Shown: positions 33,245 through 41,269 of the stretch, in pieces
Position numbering within the stretch: position 1 is the stretch's first letter
Layout of the letters: every line of letters starts with the position of its first letter
Source of the DNA: an uncultured Clostridia bacterium
GTDB taxonomy: Bacteria; Bacillota; Clostridia; Peptostreptococcales; Anaerovoracaceae
Direction: 5' to 3'
DNA length: 64,000 nt
Assembly: GCA_934271235.1 (NCBI GenBank)
Contig: CAKQQT010000016.1
Location: 1 to 64,000 of the forward strand
Notes under the pieces: generated by a model
Told to the model about the DNA's origin: nothing
Seen by the model: only the letters and a program-made list of their open reading frames with translations
The model's database searches: none
Made by a program: the position numbers and the translations under genes

Positions 33245-33895
33245 CTAGACTATAGGTAACACAAGTCTATTTTTTATCGGATGCCGGATGACCGTCTTTA
33301 GTTTTTCCGGGGCCGTGCGTCTGGTATCACTCAGATAGATTTCATGGTGCATGCGCTGTGAAGTAATATCCAAAGCATAACCTTGGGATTCCATAAATGC
33401 ATGCATTTGCGCAACGGTAGCAGGTTCATCATCATAAGGACCGACATGCATGCACTGTACGCAAAGTCCCTCGTCATATGTAAAAAATTCAACTTTTGAA
33501 AAGTCTGTTTTTTTCTTTACGGCCGCCTCTTCGACTGCCCATGCAAAATCCTTTTCTGTCACGAAGTCCGGCAAGCGAATGACCGAAATCCACTGAAAAT
33601 TCTCTTTGTGTGCGTAGTCAACACCGCTGACACCATCCTGCCACCAGAAGCCCTCCAGCGGCGGCACCACATAGTCGAAATAGCCTTCGATTTGATGCGT
33701 TCCTTTTTTACTCATCTTGATCGTAAAGGCAATGGCGTATAAAAGGCCAATGGATTGCTTGTACTCGCCATCTTCCGCATTGGGGTCTCCTTGCCCTCTG
33801 ACGGCAAGATAGTTCATGGTCGGAACCGTTACAAACTCCGGTTTCTTTTTTGGCATATAAAATTCTTTATATTCTTTTTTGTAATCAAAAGCCAT
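33245..33895 (-). CDS. GyrI-like small-molecule binding domain protein
   Basis: This 216-residue stand-alone effector-binding (GyrI/SOUL-like) protein has the twofold alpha-beta repeat seen in EGFFVTVPTMNYLAVRG-type starts (here KPEFVTVPTMNYLAVRGQG, residues 18-36) and VQCMHVGPYDDEP in the second half. Family members bind lipophilic compounds or hydrolyse some of them, and the domain is otherwise attached to MerR/AraC regulators. Residues GDPNAEDGEYKQSIG match the DUF/YdeI-like group. ATG 33895 is preceded by GAAAGGATC. It is convergent with nothing and lies next to the toxin-antitoxin locus. Confidence 0.82.
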   Translation of the reverse strand: MAFDYKKEYKEFYMPKKKPEFVTVPTMNYLAVRGQGDPNAEDGEYKQSIGLLYAIAFTIKMSKKGTHQIEGYFDYVVPPLEGFWWQDGVSGVDYAHKENFQWISVIRLPDFVTEKDFAWAVEEAAVKKKTDFSKVEFFTYDEGLCVQCMHVGPYDDEPATVAQMHAFMESQGYALDITSQRMHHEIYLSDTRRTAPEKLKTVIRHPIKNRLVLPIV

Positions 33896-33916
33896 GCGTA
33901 TGATCCTTTCAAAATC

Positions 33917-33946
33917 TTGACATCGTTAGTCCGTTTGTGATATGAT
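33917..33946 (+). promoter_or_regulatory. Promoter of the antisense RNA (antitoxin)
   Basis: TTGACA at 33917-33922 and TATGAT at 33941-33946 are 18 bp apart. Transcription would start near 33953. Confidence 0.65.
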
Positions 33947-33952
33947 AATGTC

Positions 33953-34034
33953 AAGAGGAACCGTTGAAAACGGTCAGCCACAGTAGGTTAACAAATAACC
34001 GCCCAGGGTTCGAAGCGAGGGCGGTTATTTGTTT
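33953..34034 (+). ncRNA. Putative antitoxin small RNA of a type I toxin-antitoxin pair
   Basis: A promoter at 33917-33946 and a strong terminator at 33990-34034 define an RNA of about 80 nt. It holds a 5' hairpin (CCGTT-GAA-AACGG, 33961-33973), a single-stranded AGCCACAGTAGGTTAAC segment and the terminator hairpin. It runs convergent to the small holin-like toxin mRNA and overlaps its last codon, stop and 3' end, the arrangement of TxpA/RatA-like systems. Similar small RNA sequences with GAAAACGGTCAGCC recur beside such toxins in gut Firmicutes, from memory. Confidence 0.65.
33990..34034. terminator. Shared bidirectional terminator of toxin and antitoxin RNAs
   Basis: The stem AACAAATAACCGCCC / GGGCGGTTATTTGTT (15 bp) with a 14-nt loop is AT-rich at its base and can stop transcription from both sides. 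Confidence 0.85.
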
Positions 34035-34105
34035 CTCAAGCTTATAATCTGAATGACAATTAACGCAAACGTTAAGAGTATCATCATTTCTTCATATGTA
34101 GAGAT
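34025..34105 (-). CDS. Small holin-like toxin peptide (type I toxin)
   Basis: The frame ISTYEEMMILLTFALIVIQI followed by ISLRNK encodes a 26-residue membrane peptide. It fits the holin-like toxin pattern M-(S/T)TYEAL-hydrophobic-KNK. AAGGAGGTGG lies 7 nt before the codon at the expected Met position, but that codon is ATC (34105-34103), preceded by ATT. Translation may start at this rare codon, at TTG 34129 upstream, or at the internal ATG at residue 7. The mRNA leader of about 140 nt contains ACCACCTC, complementary to the ribosome site. Expression of such peptides depolarises the membrane in known cases. Confidence 0.65.
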   Translation of the reverse strand: MSTYEEMMILLTFALIVIQIISLRNK

Positions 34106-34108
34106 AAT

Positions 34109-34168
34109 ACCACCTCCTTCATCTTGCAATTCGTATTTTTCAACGTAATTGCATAACAGCGAGGTGGT
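34109..34168 (-). promoter_or_regulatory. Shine-Dalgarno sequestering stem in the toxin mRNA leader
   Basis: In the minus-strand RNA ACCACCTC (34168-34161) is perfectly complementary to GAGGTGGT (34116-34109), which contains the ribosome site. The intervening 44 nt would loop out. This would keep the primary transcript untranslated, as in tisB and other type I toxins. Confidence 0.6.
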
Positions 34169-34223
34169 TAACCGCTTTCACTTGCCTCTTGGCATTGTAG
34201 CCCGAAAATAGGTCTACAGAATT

Positions 34224-34280
34224 AAGAACATTTGTTCTTGATTCCTATTATATTCTACCTTCTATCTCTTTCTTTGTCAA
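34224..34280 (-). promoter_or_regulatory. Toxin promoter with perfect LexA-type box
   Basis: On the minus strand TTGACA (34280-34275) and TAGAAT (34257-34252) are 17 bp apart. Directly downstream, 34224-34239 reads AAGAACATTTGTTCTT, with perfect GAAC-N4-GTTC half sites extended by AA/TT. LexA bound there would block the first transcribed bases. Confidence 0.75.
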
Positions 34281-34738
34281 TCATTTTTGTGATAATTTTC
34301 CAATTTCATGTAGTATAACGGGTATGGTCCGCCCTGTTCGTCACAGTCTGTTCGTTTGTAAGTCCGGAATCCCATGGCTTCATAAAATTTGATCGCTTCC
34401 GGATTTTGTTCATTGACTGTCACTTCGGACACACCATATTCGGTAATCCCTTTTTGTACCAGCTTACGTCCGAAGCCTTGGCGGCGCAAGGCAGGAGCCA
34501 GGAACAGCATTTCCAGTTTACCGCTGTCCACGCCCATGAAACCAATCGGCGCGCCATCTTCCTGCATGGCAACGAAAAGATGGGCAACACCTGTTAAAGC
34601 CTGCGGTACATAGGGTTTGATCTGTAGAATTTCTTCTTCTGAAAGAAAGGTATGGGTTGCACGCACGGACTGCTCCCAGATGGCAAGCAGCCGGGCACAC
34701 AAGTTAGGGCTGCGTTCGCTTATTTCGATTATTCTCAT
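34277..34738 (-). CDS. GNAT family N-acetyltransferase
   Basis: This 153-residue protein has the acetyl-CoA loop LAPALRRQGFGRKLV (R-R-Q-G-F-G) and the C-terminal NPEAIKFYEAMGFRTY block typical of the PhnO/YjaB-like GNAT group. The central part THTFLSEEEI resembles the YjaB/YiiD start THxFL. Acceptor unknown. The start ATG 34738 has a weak ribosome site (AGAACGATAG). Its stop lies within the -35 region of the toxin promoter, so transcription through this gene could also reach the toxin. Confidence 0.85.
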   Translation of the reverse strand: MRIIEISERSPNLCARLLAIWEQSVRATHTFLSEEEILQIKPYVPQALTGVAHLFVAMQEDGAPIGFMGVDSGKLEMLFLAPALRRQGFGRKLVQKGITEYGVSEVTVNEQNPEAIKFYEAMGFRTYKRTDCDEQGGPYPLYYMKLENYHKND

Positions 34739-34797
34739 CTATCGTTCTTCTTCCAACAAATTTCGATGCATTGGTATAGAATCAAGTTTGGTCTGAT

Positions 34798-35553
34798 TTA
34801 TTTCTTTGCTATAAAGAATAATCTCGGCATGATCAGGAATACCTTTTTATCATCCAGTAAAGTATACTCGCTATCTATACGTTGCTGCAGATCTTGCAAA
34901 AATTCTGTCTGTTCTTTTTCACTGAGTAAAGCAAGATATGGTCTGAGACCACTGCCTTTGTACCATTCAAGAACCATATTTTTATCAACAACATGGTAAT
35001 AATTAGTTTGCCACATGGTGATTGTTTCAAATTTTTTTATAATCGTGTTGTAGTACCCTTCCGGATTCAGATTGTGGAAGTTCTTTTCACGTTTCAGCTT
35101 CGTCCACTTTTCATTTATCAAACGATACAGCATCTTATAAAACTGTGATTCGTTTGTAAGCGGTATTTGTACAGCAAATACCCCCTGATCATTCAGTAAT
35201 TGATACACTTCGTCAATAAGTATTTCCTGGTGATCGATCCAGTGAATACAGGCATTGGAAAATACCAAATCAAAGGGTCCTTTTAATTTAGGAAAATCAA
35301 CCGGGGCATATCCTTTCACAAACGTAAAATCCGGATGATCCTTTCGTGCTTTTTGGAGCATATTGTCATCGGAATCAAAACCAATGACTGTAGACGTACT
35401 GTATTTTTCAACAAGATTTTCCGTGCTGTTTCCCGGACCACATCCCAAATCCAGAATTCTGTTAAAGTTCCCCTCCAGTCGTGTCAACAGATCAAGGCAG
35501 GGTTGTTTTCTTTCCTCCGCAAATCGTAAATATAAACTTGAATCCCAAGCCAT
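34798..35553 (-). CDS. SAM-dependent methyltransferase, trans-aconitate methyltransferase-like
   Basis: This 251-residue class I methyltransferase begins MAWDSSLYLRFAEERKQPC, as in Tam, which methylates trans-aconitate. The SAM motif is ILDLGCGPGNST (about residues 33-44), followed by VIGFDSDDNML and the FSNACIHWIDH motif shared with Tam (usually NAALQW). It lies 18 bp after the UvrA-like gene and has AAAAGGAG before ATG 35553. The substrate is inferred from resemblance only. Confidence 0.85.
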   Translation of the reverse strand: MAWDSSLYLRFAEERKQPCLDLLTRLEGNFNRILDLGCGPGNSTENLVEKYSTSTVIGFDSDDNMLQKARKDHPDFTFVKGYAPVDFPKLKGPFDLVFSNACIHWIDHQEILIDEVYQLLNDQGVFAVQIPLTNESQFYKMLYRLINEKWTKLKREKNFHNLNPEGYYNTIIKKFETITMWQTNYYHVVDKNMVLEWYKGSGLRPYLALLSEKEQTEFLQDLQQRIDSEYTLLDDKKVFLIMPRLFFIAKK

Positions 35554-35570
35554 AATAAACTCCTTTTCTA

Positions 35571-38051
35571 TTATTTACATAAATATTTTCCGGTAATGCT
35601 GCTTTTATTCGCAGCCACCTGCGCCGGTGTACCGGCTGCTACAACCATTCCACCTGCTTCCCCGCCGCCGGGTCCCATATCGATGATGTAGTCTGCATTA
35701 CGTATAACATCCAGGTCGTGTTCAATAACGATCACAGTGGCGCCACTTTCGATCAAAGTCTGGAATACGCCCAGCAAAGTCCGGACATCCAGCGGATGCA
35801 GACCGATCGTTGGCTCATCAAAGATAAACACCGCATCACTCTGCCCTTTTCCCATCTCACTGGCCAGTTTCAGACGCTGTGCTTCCCCACCGGAAAGGCT
35901 CGGTGTCTCCTCACCGAGTGTCAGATAACCAAGCCCCAGATTTTGCAGGACAGAAAGACGCTGGCTCACGCTTTTCATACCATGACAGGCTTGCAATGCG
36001 GTCTGCACATCCATGGCCATCAGCTGCGGCAGAGAAAATTGCTTCCCATCCGGACCGACAAGTTTCACCAACTCCGCCTCTTTACTATAACGGGAGCCGT
36101 TACATTCCGGGCATGGCACATCCACATCCGGCAAGAACTGGATATCCAGACTGATCTGACCGGTTCCATCGCATACCGGACAACGCAGACGCCCGGTGTT
36201 ATAAGAAAAATCGCCCGCTTTATATCCGTACTGCTTTTCATCTTCGCTCTTCGCAAAACGTTTCCGCAGCTCGTCATGCACATTCGCATAGGTTGCTACC
36301 GTCGAACGTACATTGATACCGATCGGACTGGCATCGATCAGCTTCACGCGGGAAATTCCATCCGCTTCCATGGTCTTGACATGTCCGGGCAGCGGCAGTT
36401 CTTCCGCATAAGCCTGCAATGCCGGGATCAGACTTTCCAGCACCATCGTCGTCTTGCCGGAGCCGGACACGCCGGTAACAACGGTAAACCTGCCCTTAGG
36501 GATTTGAACATCCAGCGGCTTGACTGTGTGGATGTTACCCGTGGTCATGTGAATGTGGCCAAGGGAAAACAGTTCCGGCTCAGGTGTCTGCGGACGCAGC
36601 TTCACGTTTGCTTCTCCTGACAAAAACGGCCCGATCATCGAGTCCGGATTCTGTAGGAGCTGCGGGATCGTCCCCTCTGTGATCACATGCCCGCCGCCCG
36701 CACCGGCTTCGGGGCCCATTTCAATGATCCAGTCGGATTCAGCCAGGATCTGTGTATCGTGGTCAACCAGTACCACGGAGTTTCCGTCTGCGATCAGATC
36801 ATGCATCACAGCGTTCAGACCATCGATATTGGATGGATGCAGGCCGATGGATGGCTCGTCCAGTACATACAGTACGCCGGTGGTACGGTTCCTGACTGCT
36901 CGTGCCAGCTGCATCCGCTGCCTTTCTCCTGTGGAAAGCGTTGCCGCTGCGCGGTCAAGGGTCAGATAGCCCAGTCCTAAATCCATCAGCCGTTTCGCGG
37001 TGTCTTGAAAGGATTCACAGATGCGTTCTGCCATCGGCCGCATTTCCGGTGGTAAAGATCCCGGCACCCAGGCAACCCAGGTAACCAGTTCTGCAAGCGT
37101 CATCCGGCAGACTTCATCCAGGTGCAGCCCCCGCAGCATCGGTGCTCTGGCGGCTTCCGAAAGTCTGGAGCCGCCACAGTCCGGGCAGGTTTCTTCTTTG
37201 AAGAACTTTTCTACCCGCTTCATTCCCTTTTCGTCTTTTACCTTGGAAAGCGCATTTTCCACCGTATAAACGGCATTGAAATAGGTAAAATCCATTTCTC
37301 CGGCCGCACCGCTAGTCTGATTCTGATAAATCATGTGTTTCTTGACGGCAGGCCCATGGAAAACAATATCTCGCTCCTTTTCTGTCAGCTGGCAGAACGG
37401 CACATCGGTCCGCACACCCATTTCTCTTGCGATATCTTTCATCAGGGACCACATCAGGGTCTGCCATGGCCGCACCGCACCCTCATCAATGGAGAGTGAT
37501 TCGTCCGGTACCAGACTTGCAAGGTCAACGGTACGGATCATGCCGGTGCCGCTGCAGGTCGGGCAAGCTCCCTGGCTGTTAAAGGCAAGCATTTCCGCAC
37601 TGGGCGGCTGTACTTTTTCGCCGCACACCGGGCAGAAGATATCCTGCTCTGCAGCCACTTTCAGCGTCGGCGGTACATAATGGCCGTTCGGGCAGCGATG
37701 GCTTGCCAGTCTGGAAAACATCAGCCTCAGGCTGTTCAAAAGTTCGGTTCCGGTTCCGAACGTGCTGCGGATGCCCGGCACTGCCGGTCTCTGATGCAAG
37801 GCCAGTGCGGCAGGTACATACAGGACCTCATCCACCTGCGCTCTTGCTGCGCCGGTCATTCTGCGCCTTGTGTAGGTTGACAAAGACTCCAGATAGCGAC
37901 GGGAACCCTCCGCATACAGCACACCCAGCGCCAGGGAAGATTTTCCCGAGCCGGATACGCCTGCGATCCCCACGATCTGGTTCAATGGCACGTTGACGTC
38001 TATATTTTTTAAGTTGTGCACGCGGGCACCCCTTACCTGAATCTGCTTCAT
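35571..38051 (-). CDS. Class II UvrA-like ABC ATPase
   Basis: This 826-residue protein has two ABC modules with Walker A motifs GVSGSGKSSL (about residue 33) and GVSGSGKTTM. The signatures are LSTGERQRMQLA (module 1, noncanonical) and LSGGEAQRLKLA (module 2). Zn-finger Cys pairs are CPVCGEK, CPTCSGTG, CPDCGGSR, CPVCDGTG and CPECNGSR. It is about 110 residues shorter than true UvrA and seems to lack the UvrB-binding insert, matching the UvrA2/DrrC-like group linked to drug or UV tolerance. A perfect palindrome overlaps the ribosome site. The 121-bp repeat upstream supplies -10 boxes. Confidence 0.9.
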   Translation of the reverse strand: MKQIQVRGARVHNLKNIDVNVPLNQIVGIAGVSGSGKSSLALGVLYAEGSRRYLESLSTYTRRRMTGAARAQVDEVLYVPAALALHQRPAVPGIRSTFGTGTELLNSLRLMFSRLASHRCPNGHYVPPTLKVAAEQDIFCPVCGEKVQPPSAEMLAFNSQGACPTCSGTGMIRTVDLASLVPDESLSIDEGAVRPWQTLMWSLMKDIAREMGVRTDVPFCQLTEKERDIVFHGPAVKKHMIYQNQTSGAAGEMDFTYFNAVYTVENALSKVKDEKGMKRVEKFFKEETCPDCGGSRLSEAARAPMLRGLHLDEVCRMTLAELVTWVAWVPGSLPPEMRPMAERICESFQDTAKRLMDLGLGYLTLDRAAATLSTGERQRMQLARAVRNRTTGVLYVLDEPSIGLHPSNIDGLNAVMHDLIADGNSVVLVDHDTQILAESDWIIEMGPEAGAGGGHVITEGTIPQLLQNPDSMIGPFLSGEANVKLRPQTPEPELFSLGHIHMTTGNIHTVKPLDVQIPKGRFTVVTGVSGSGKTTMVLESLIPALQAYAEELPLPGHVKTMEADGISRVKLIDASPIGINVRSTVATYANVHDELRKRFAKSEDEKQYGYKAGDFSYNTGRLRCPVCDGTGQISLDIQFLPDVDVPCPECNGSRYSKEAELVKLVGPDGKQFSLPQLMAMDVQTALQACHGMKSVSQRLSVLQNLGLGYLTLGEETPSLSGGEAQRLKLASEMGKGQSDAVFIFDEPTIGLHPLDVRTLLGVFQTLIESGATVIVIEHDLDVIRNADYIIDMGPGGGEAGGMVVAAGTPAQVAANKSSITGKYLCK

Positions 38052-38064
38052 TGCTCTATCCTCC

Positions 38065-38080
38065 TCGGCTGATCAGCCGA
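38065..38080. promoter_or_regulatory. 16-bp perfect palindrome at the UvrA-like ribosome site
   Basis: TCGGCTGATCAGCCGA is fully self-complementary and abuts the AGGAGG of the gene at 38051. It can be an operator or an RNA hairpin that limits ribosome access. Confidence 0.5.
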
Positions 38081-38109
38081 AATTTACAGCGTTACATTCA
38101 TTCGGATCT

Positions 38110-38302
38110 GTATATTGATCTTGCATCAGCTCTGTCGTCACCGCTGGTTCGGCAGTCGCTGTGCAAGGACATTATACCATAAGTTCTAAGCTCTGGCTGC
38201 GCCTACGGCTTGCCAATCACTAAGAACTCTGGGCATCTGTCTTGCATCAGCTCTGCCATCGCCTCTGGCTCGGCAGTCGCTGTGCAAGGACATTATACCA
38301 TA
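38110..38302 (-). repeat. 121-bp dispersed repeat, one full and one partial unit (copy 2)
   Basis: CTGTGCAAGGACATTATACC occurs at 38159-38178 and 38280-38299, 121 bp apart. In reverse complement this region matches copy 1 at 3655-3783 closely, including TATGGTATAATGTCC, CAGAGCTGATGCAAG and CAGAGCTTAGAACTTATGG. The downstream unit decays near 38120. Both extended -10 boxes (TGGTATAAT) point at the UvrA-like gene. Confidence 0.75.
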
Positions 38303-38366
38303 AAAACGTAAAAAAATAGCCCTATCTTTGTGATAAGGCTAAGCTGCGGCGGTTCGGGATCAAAAG

Positions 38367-38882
38367 TTACCGTTTTCGATAGGTGGCCGTGATCCCGATG
38401 ACTGCGCCGATAAAAACGACCGGAGCTGATCTTACGAACAAAAATTCAAAGCCGTGCAGCAAGGTAGCTGCGATCGCGAGCTCCAGATCGTGAAGATCCC
38501 AAGTCAGATATTCGCCGTTCATGGCTTCCAAAGCAAGGAATACGACCGTGATCAAGACACATAGGAAAATAAGCAGGCAGCGGATCGTCCGCATCCGCAT
38601 CGCGCTTCCTTTGGCAAGCTGCAGATTGATCACCTCCAGTTTCTCGGAAATACTTTTCAGATCTTCATCCTTCGGACATTCTTCCGGCACCGTCTCTCCC
38701 AGCAGCGTGCTTACCGACGCATCCAGTTCTTCCGCCAGTTCAATCAGCATGCTCGCGTCGGGAACGGATAATCCCTTCTCCCATTTTGATACGGTCTGTC
38801 TTACTACATGCAGCTTTATCGCCAGCTCTTCCTGCGAAAGTCCTTTCGCTTTACGCAGATTTCGGATATTTTCGTTTAACAT
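38367..38882 (-). CDS. XRE-family regulator with C-terminal membrane helices
   Basis: This 171-residue protein starts at ATG 38882, preceded by AAAGGAGGCACAGA. It has an HTH at residues 1-60 (LRKAKGLSQEELAIKLHVVRQTVSKWEKGLSVP) of the group whose members start with MLNENIRNLRK. A short charged helix (LKSISEKLEVINLQL) and two to three membrane helices follow (about residues 95-165). Such proteins in Clostridia are thought to sense envelope state or partner with membrane proteins. Nothing adjacent is clearly its target, but the UvrA-like gene lies downstream. Confidence 0.82.
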   Translation of the reverse strand: MLNENIRNLRKAKGLSQEELAIKLHVVRQTVSKWEKGLSVPDASMLIELAEELDASVSTLLGETVPEECPKDEDLKSISEKLEVINLQLAKGSAMRMRTIRCLLIFLCVLITVVFLALEAMNGEYLTWDLHDLELAIAATLLHGFEFLFVRSAPVVFIGAVIGITATYRKR

Positions 38883-39051
38883 ATTCTGTGCCTCCTTTGT
38901 TTTGATACCACGATAAAATACCAAAACAGCCGTTGCCGCAAGCAACGCGAAGGAACATCGGTCATGTCGACATTAATTTTCGTCGTATGCGGGATTCATG
39001 CGCGCATTATAAACTCTGCAACTATTATAGAGTCAAGAAGTTTTTTGAGGA

Positions 39052-40265
39052 TCATCCTGCTTTTTCTTTCCGCTTCAGCCAAAGCATATAACCCAAACAA
39101 AGCGCCAGCTGTACGAGCGAGGACGCCGGCGTTGCCAGCCCGATCTGAAACAGAGTGGCGTTCGGCCGCAGACTCATCAGATACGATATCGGGACACGCA
39201 CGCCAAGCGCACCGATGATCCCCTGGGCCATGACAAAGGTCGTCCTTCCGATCCCGTTATAAAAACCGGTATAGCAGAAGAAGATCGCGGTGAACAAGCA
39301 ATCGATCGCATAGGCTTTCAGATAGTCCGCAGCCGCGGCAATGACTTCCGGATCCGGTGAGAAAACAGCTGCCAGTATGTCTCCATGAAAGAACGTTAGG
39401 CAAAACATGCCTACGCCGATCACAAAAGAAACGATCGCGCCGTAATGCAGAGCCCTTTTCGCTCTGTCCATGAGTCCTGCCCCATAGTTTTGCGCGACAA
39501 ACGCCGAAATGGACTGCATAAAGGCGGATGAGATCAGCATAATGAACGCGCATACTTTTTCTGCCACGCCGACTCCGGCAGAAGCAACGACTCCCATCGC
39601 GTTGACAATGGCCAGGATGATCAAAAATGAAATGCTGACCAGCATGTCCTGCAGCGCGATCGGCGCGCCTAATTTAGCCATGTGGGCCATCGACGGTACA
39701 TGGACCCGCAGATCGGACCGTTTCATATCGAACGGCAGTTTTTTTCTGCGAATGAACAGCAGCGACACGATCACGCTGATGACCTGTGCGAGCACCGTCG
39801 CAATGGCGGCACCTTTCGTGCCCATATTGAATCCGGCACATAAGATCAGATCTCCGGCGATGTTGCAGACGCAGGCGATCGCAACCGTCAGCAGTGGCGT
39901 CCGAGAATCACCGATGCCGCGAAAAGCGCACCCGATCAGGTTATACGCGACGATGACTACCATACCGCCGCCGCAGATCCGCACATAAGCGACGGTCTGC
40001 GCGAAAGCCTCCCGCGGCCGATCTGCTGCCCCAAAAGGATCGTCGTTCCCATCGCGAAGCTGCTGACCAGATAGGTCAATGTCATCATGATCTGCGACCC
40101 GGTAGAAACCGCCGAAACATCTGCCGAAGCAGCGAATTTTCCAACGATCAAAAGGTCCACCGCCCCATACATGGCCTGCAGGAACAGCGCCAGCAGCACC
40201 GGAAGCGCAAACAGAAGCAAGGACCGCAGGATATTCCCTTGTGTAAAATTTTTTTCGCTTTCCAT
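39052..40265 (-). pseudogene. MATE family multidrug efflux pump gene with one frameshift
   Basis: ATG 40265 opens MESEKNFTQGNILRSLLLFALP, the normal MATE start, and runs in frame to LGQQIGRGR. There the frame shifts at the C-run 40011-40013 (one base missing), and the remaining 320 residues continue in the other frame from REAFAQTVAYV to LWLKRKEKAG. Joined, the protein has about 404 residues and, most likely, twelve helices with MATE signatures in both halves. The deletion is either a genuine inactivation or a sequencing error in a short C-run. It lies 18 bp downstream of the EamA gene stop. Confidence 0.85.
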
Positions 40266-40282
40266 ATCTTTTTATCCCTTTT

Positions 40283-41206
40283 TCAGGCTTGGTCCTTTCC
40301 ATTTATATTTGCTGCATATACCCCTATGATGATCACCGCCGCACCGGCAAACTGCAATGCAGAGAAGTTCTCATGCAAGAACAAAGCCCCAGCCAAAATT
40401 GATACGACCGTGGAGGCCCCGATGAAAGAGGCCGCACGGTTTACTCCAATCTTTGCGATTGCCGCATTAGAGAGAAAAAAGGCTAACACTGAACTTCCGA
40501 TCCCTTGATAAAGGACGGCCATCCGAAAGGATGAATTCTGAACCGGAAGGATCAGAAGTTCTCGCACATTTCCGACCATAACAGCTTCGATCAAGGAAAG
40601 TATCACAAATACAACCGCACCAATGAGCAGCATCGCATAAGTAATTTCTGCACCGCTGTGATCTGATGCTTTTTCGACAAACACGCTATATAGCGCATAG
40701 GAAATTACAGCCAATAATAAAAATAAATACCCGACTACTGACAGACTGGCCGCAGAACCGACTGCAAAAACCGTAATCAAAACGCCAACAAGTGTAATGC
40801 TGATTCCAATGAGCTGCATTTTAGCCGGCTTTTCTTTCAAAATAAGCGTCGAAGCAAGCAATGACGCAATCGGAATACATGCAAGGAATACCCCGCTTTC
40901 GGACGCAGTTGTCCGACTGATACCGATGGTTTCACCGATATAATATAGCGCAGGACTAAAAACTCCAACAAAAAGCAATGGCTTAAATGACTTTTCCTTT
41001 ATATTTATATTTATCTTCACAACTTTGAACATAATGCATAGACTCATGACAATAAACGCAATCAGAAAACGCCAGCCTAATAGCGCAAAAGCACTGACAG
41101 TCTCTGTTGCCTGCTTTGTAAAGATATAGCTGAATCCATAAATGCTTTCACAAGCTAATGCGCAGAGACATCCGATCAAAGTTTGATTTGATTTTTTCTT
41201 TATCAT
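40283..41206 (-). CDS. EamA/DMT family transporter
   Basis: This 307-residue protein has ten membrane helices in two EamA halves (about residues 10-140 and 160-300). The start ATG 41206 is supported by AAAGGAAGGAGC; an upstream in-frame ATG is less likely. Residues such as GFSYIFTKQA in the first half and LSNAAIAKIGVNRAASFI in the second are family-like. Substrate unknown; members export amino acids or drugs. It lies downstream of the AraC gene in a MATE-AraC-EamA-MATE series. Confidence 0.9.
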   Translation of the reverse strand: MIKKKSNQTLIGCLCALACESIYGFSYIFTKQATETVSAFALLGWRFLIAFIVMSLCIMFKVVKININIKEKSFKPLLFVGVFSPALYYIGETIGISRTTASESGVFLACIPIASLLASTLILKEKPAKMQLIGISITLVGVLITVFAVGSAASLSVVGYLFLLLAVISYALYSVFVEKASDHSGAEITYAMLLIGAVVFVILSLIEAVMVGNVRELLILPVQNSSFRMAVLYQGIGSSVLAFFLSNAAIAKIGVNRAASFIGASTVVSILAGALFLHENFSALQFAGAAVIIIGVYAANINGKDQA

Positions 41207-41269
41207 ATAAGTCTGCTCCTTCCTTTTCCCGACATTTCGGACATTCCGCATATATGCTTCCCTGCATCA

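Noticed and set aside
33953..34034. tRNA gene, because of a GGTTCGAA-like segment
   Set aside because: The GTTCGAAGC piece is the loop of a terminator hairpin; no acceptor, D or anticodon arm can be drawn.
28856..34280. Prophage or integrative element
   Set aside because: The patch has remnants and a toxin locus but no integrase, structural, replication or conjugation genes and no flanking direct repeats.
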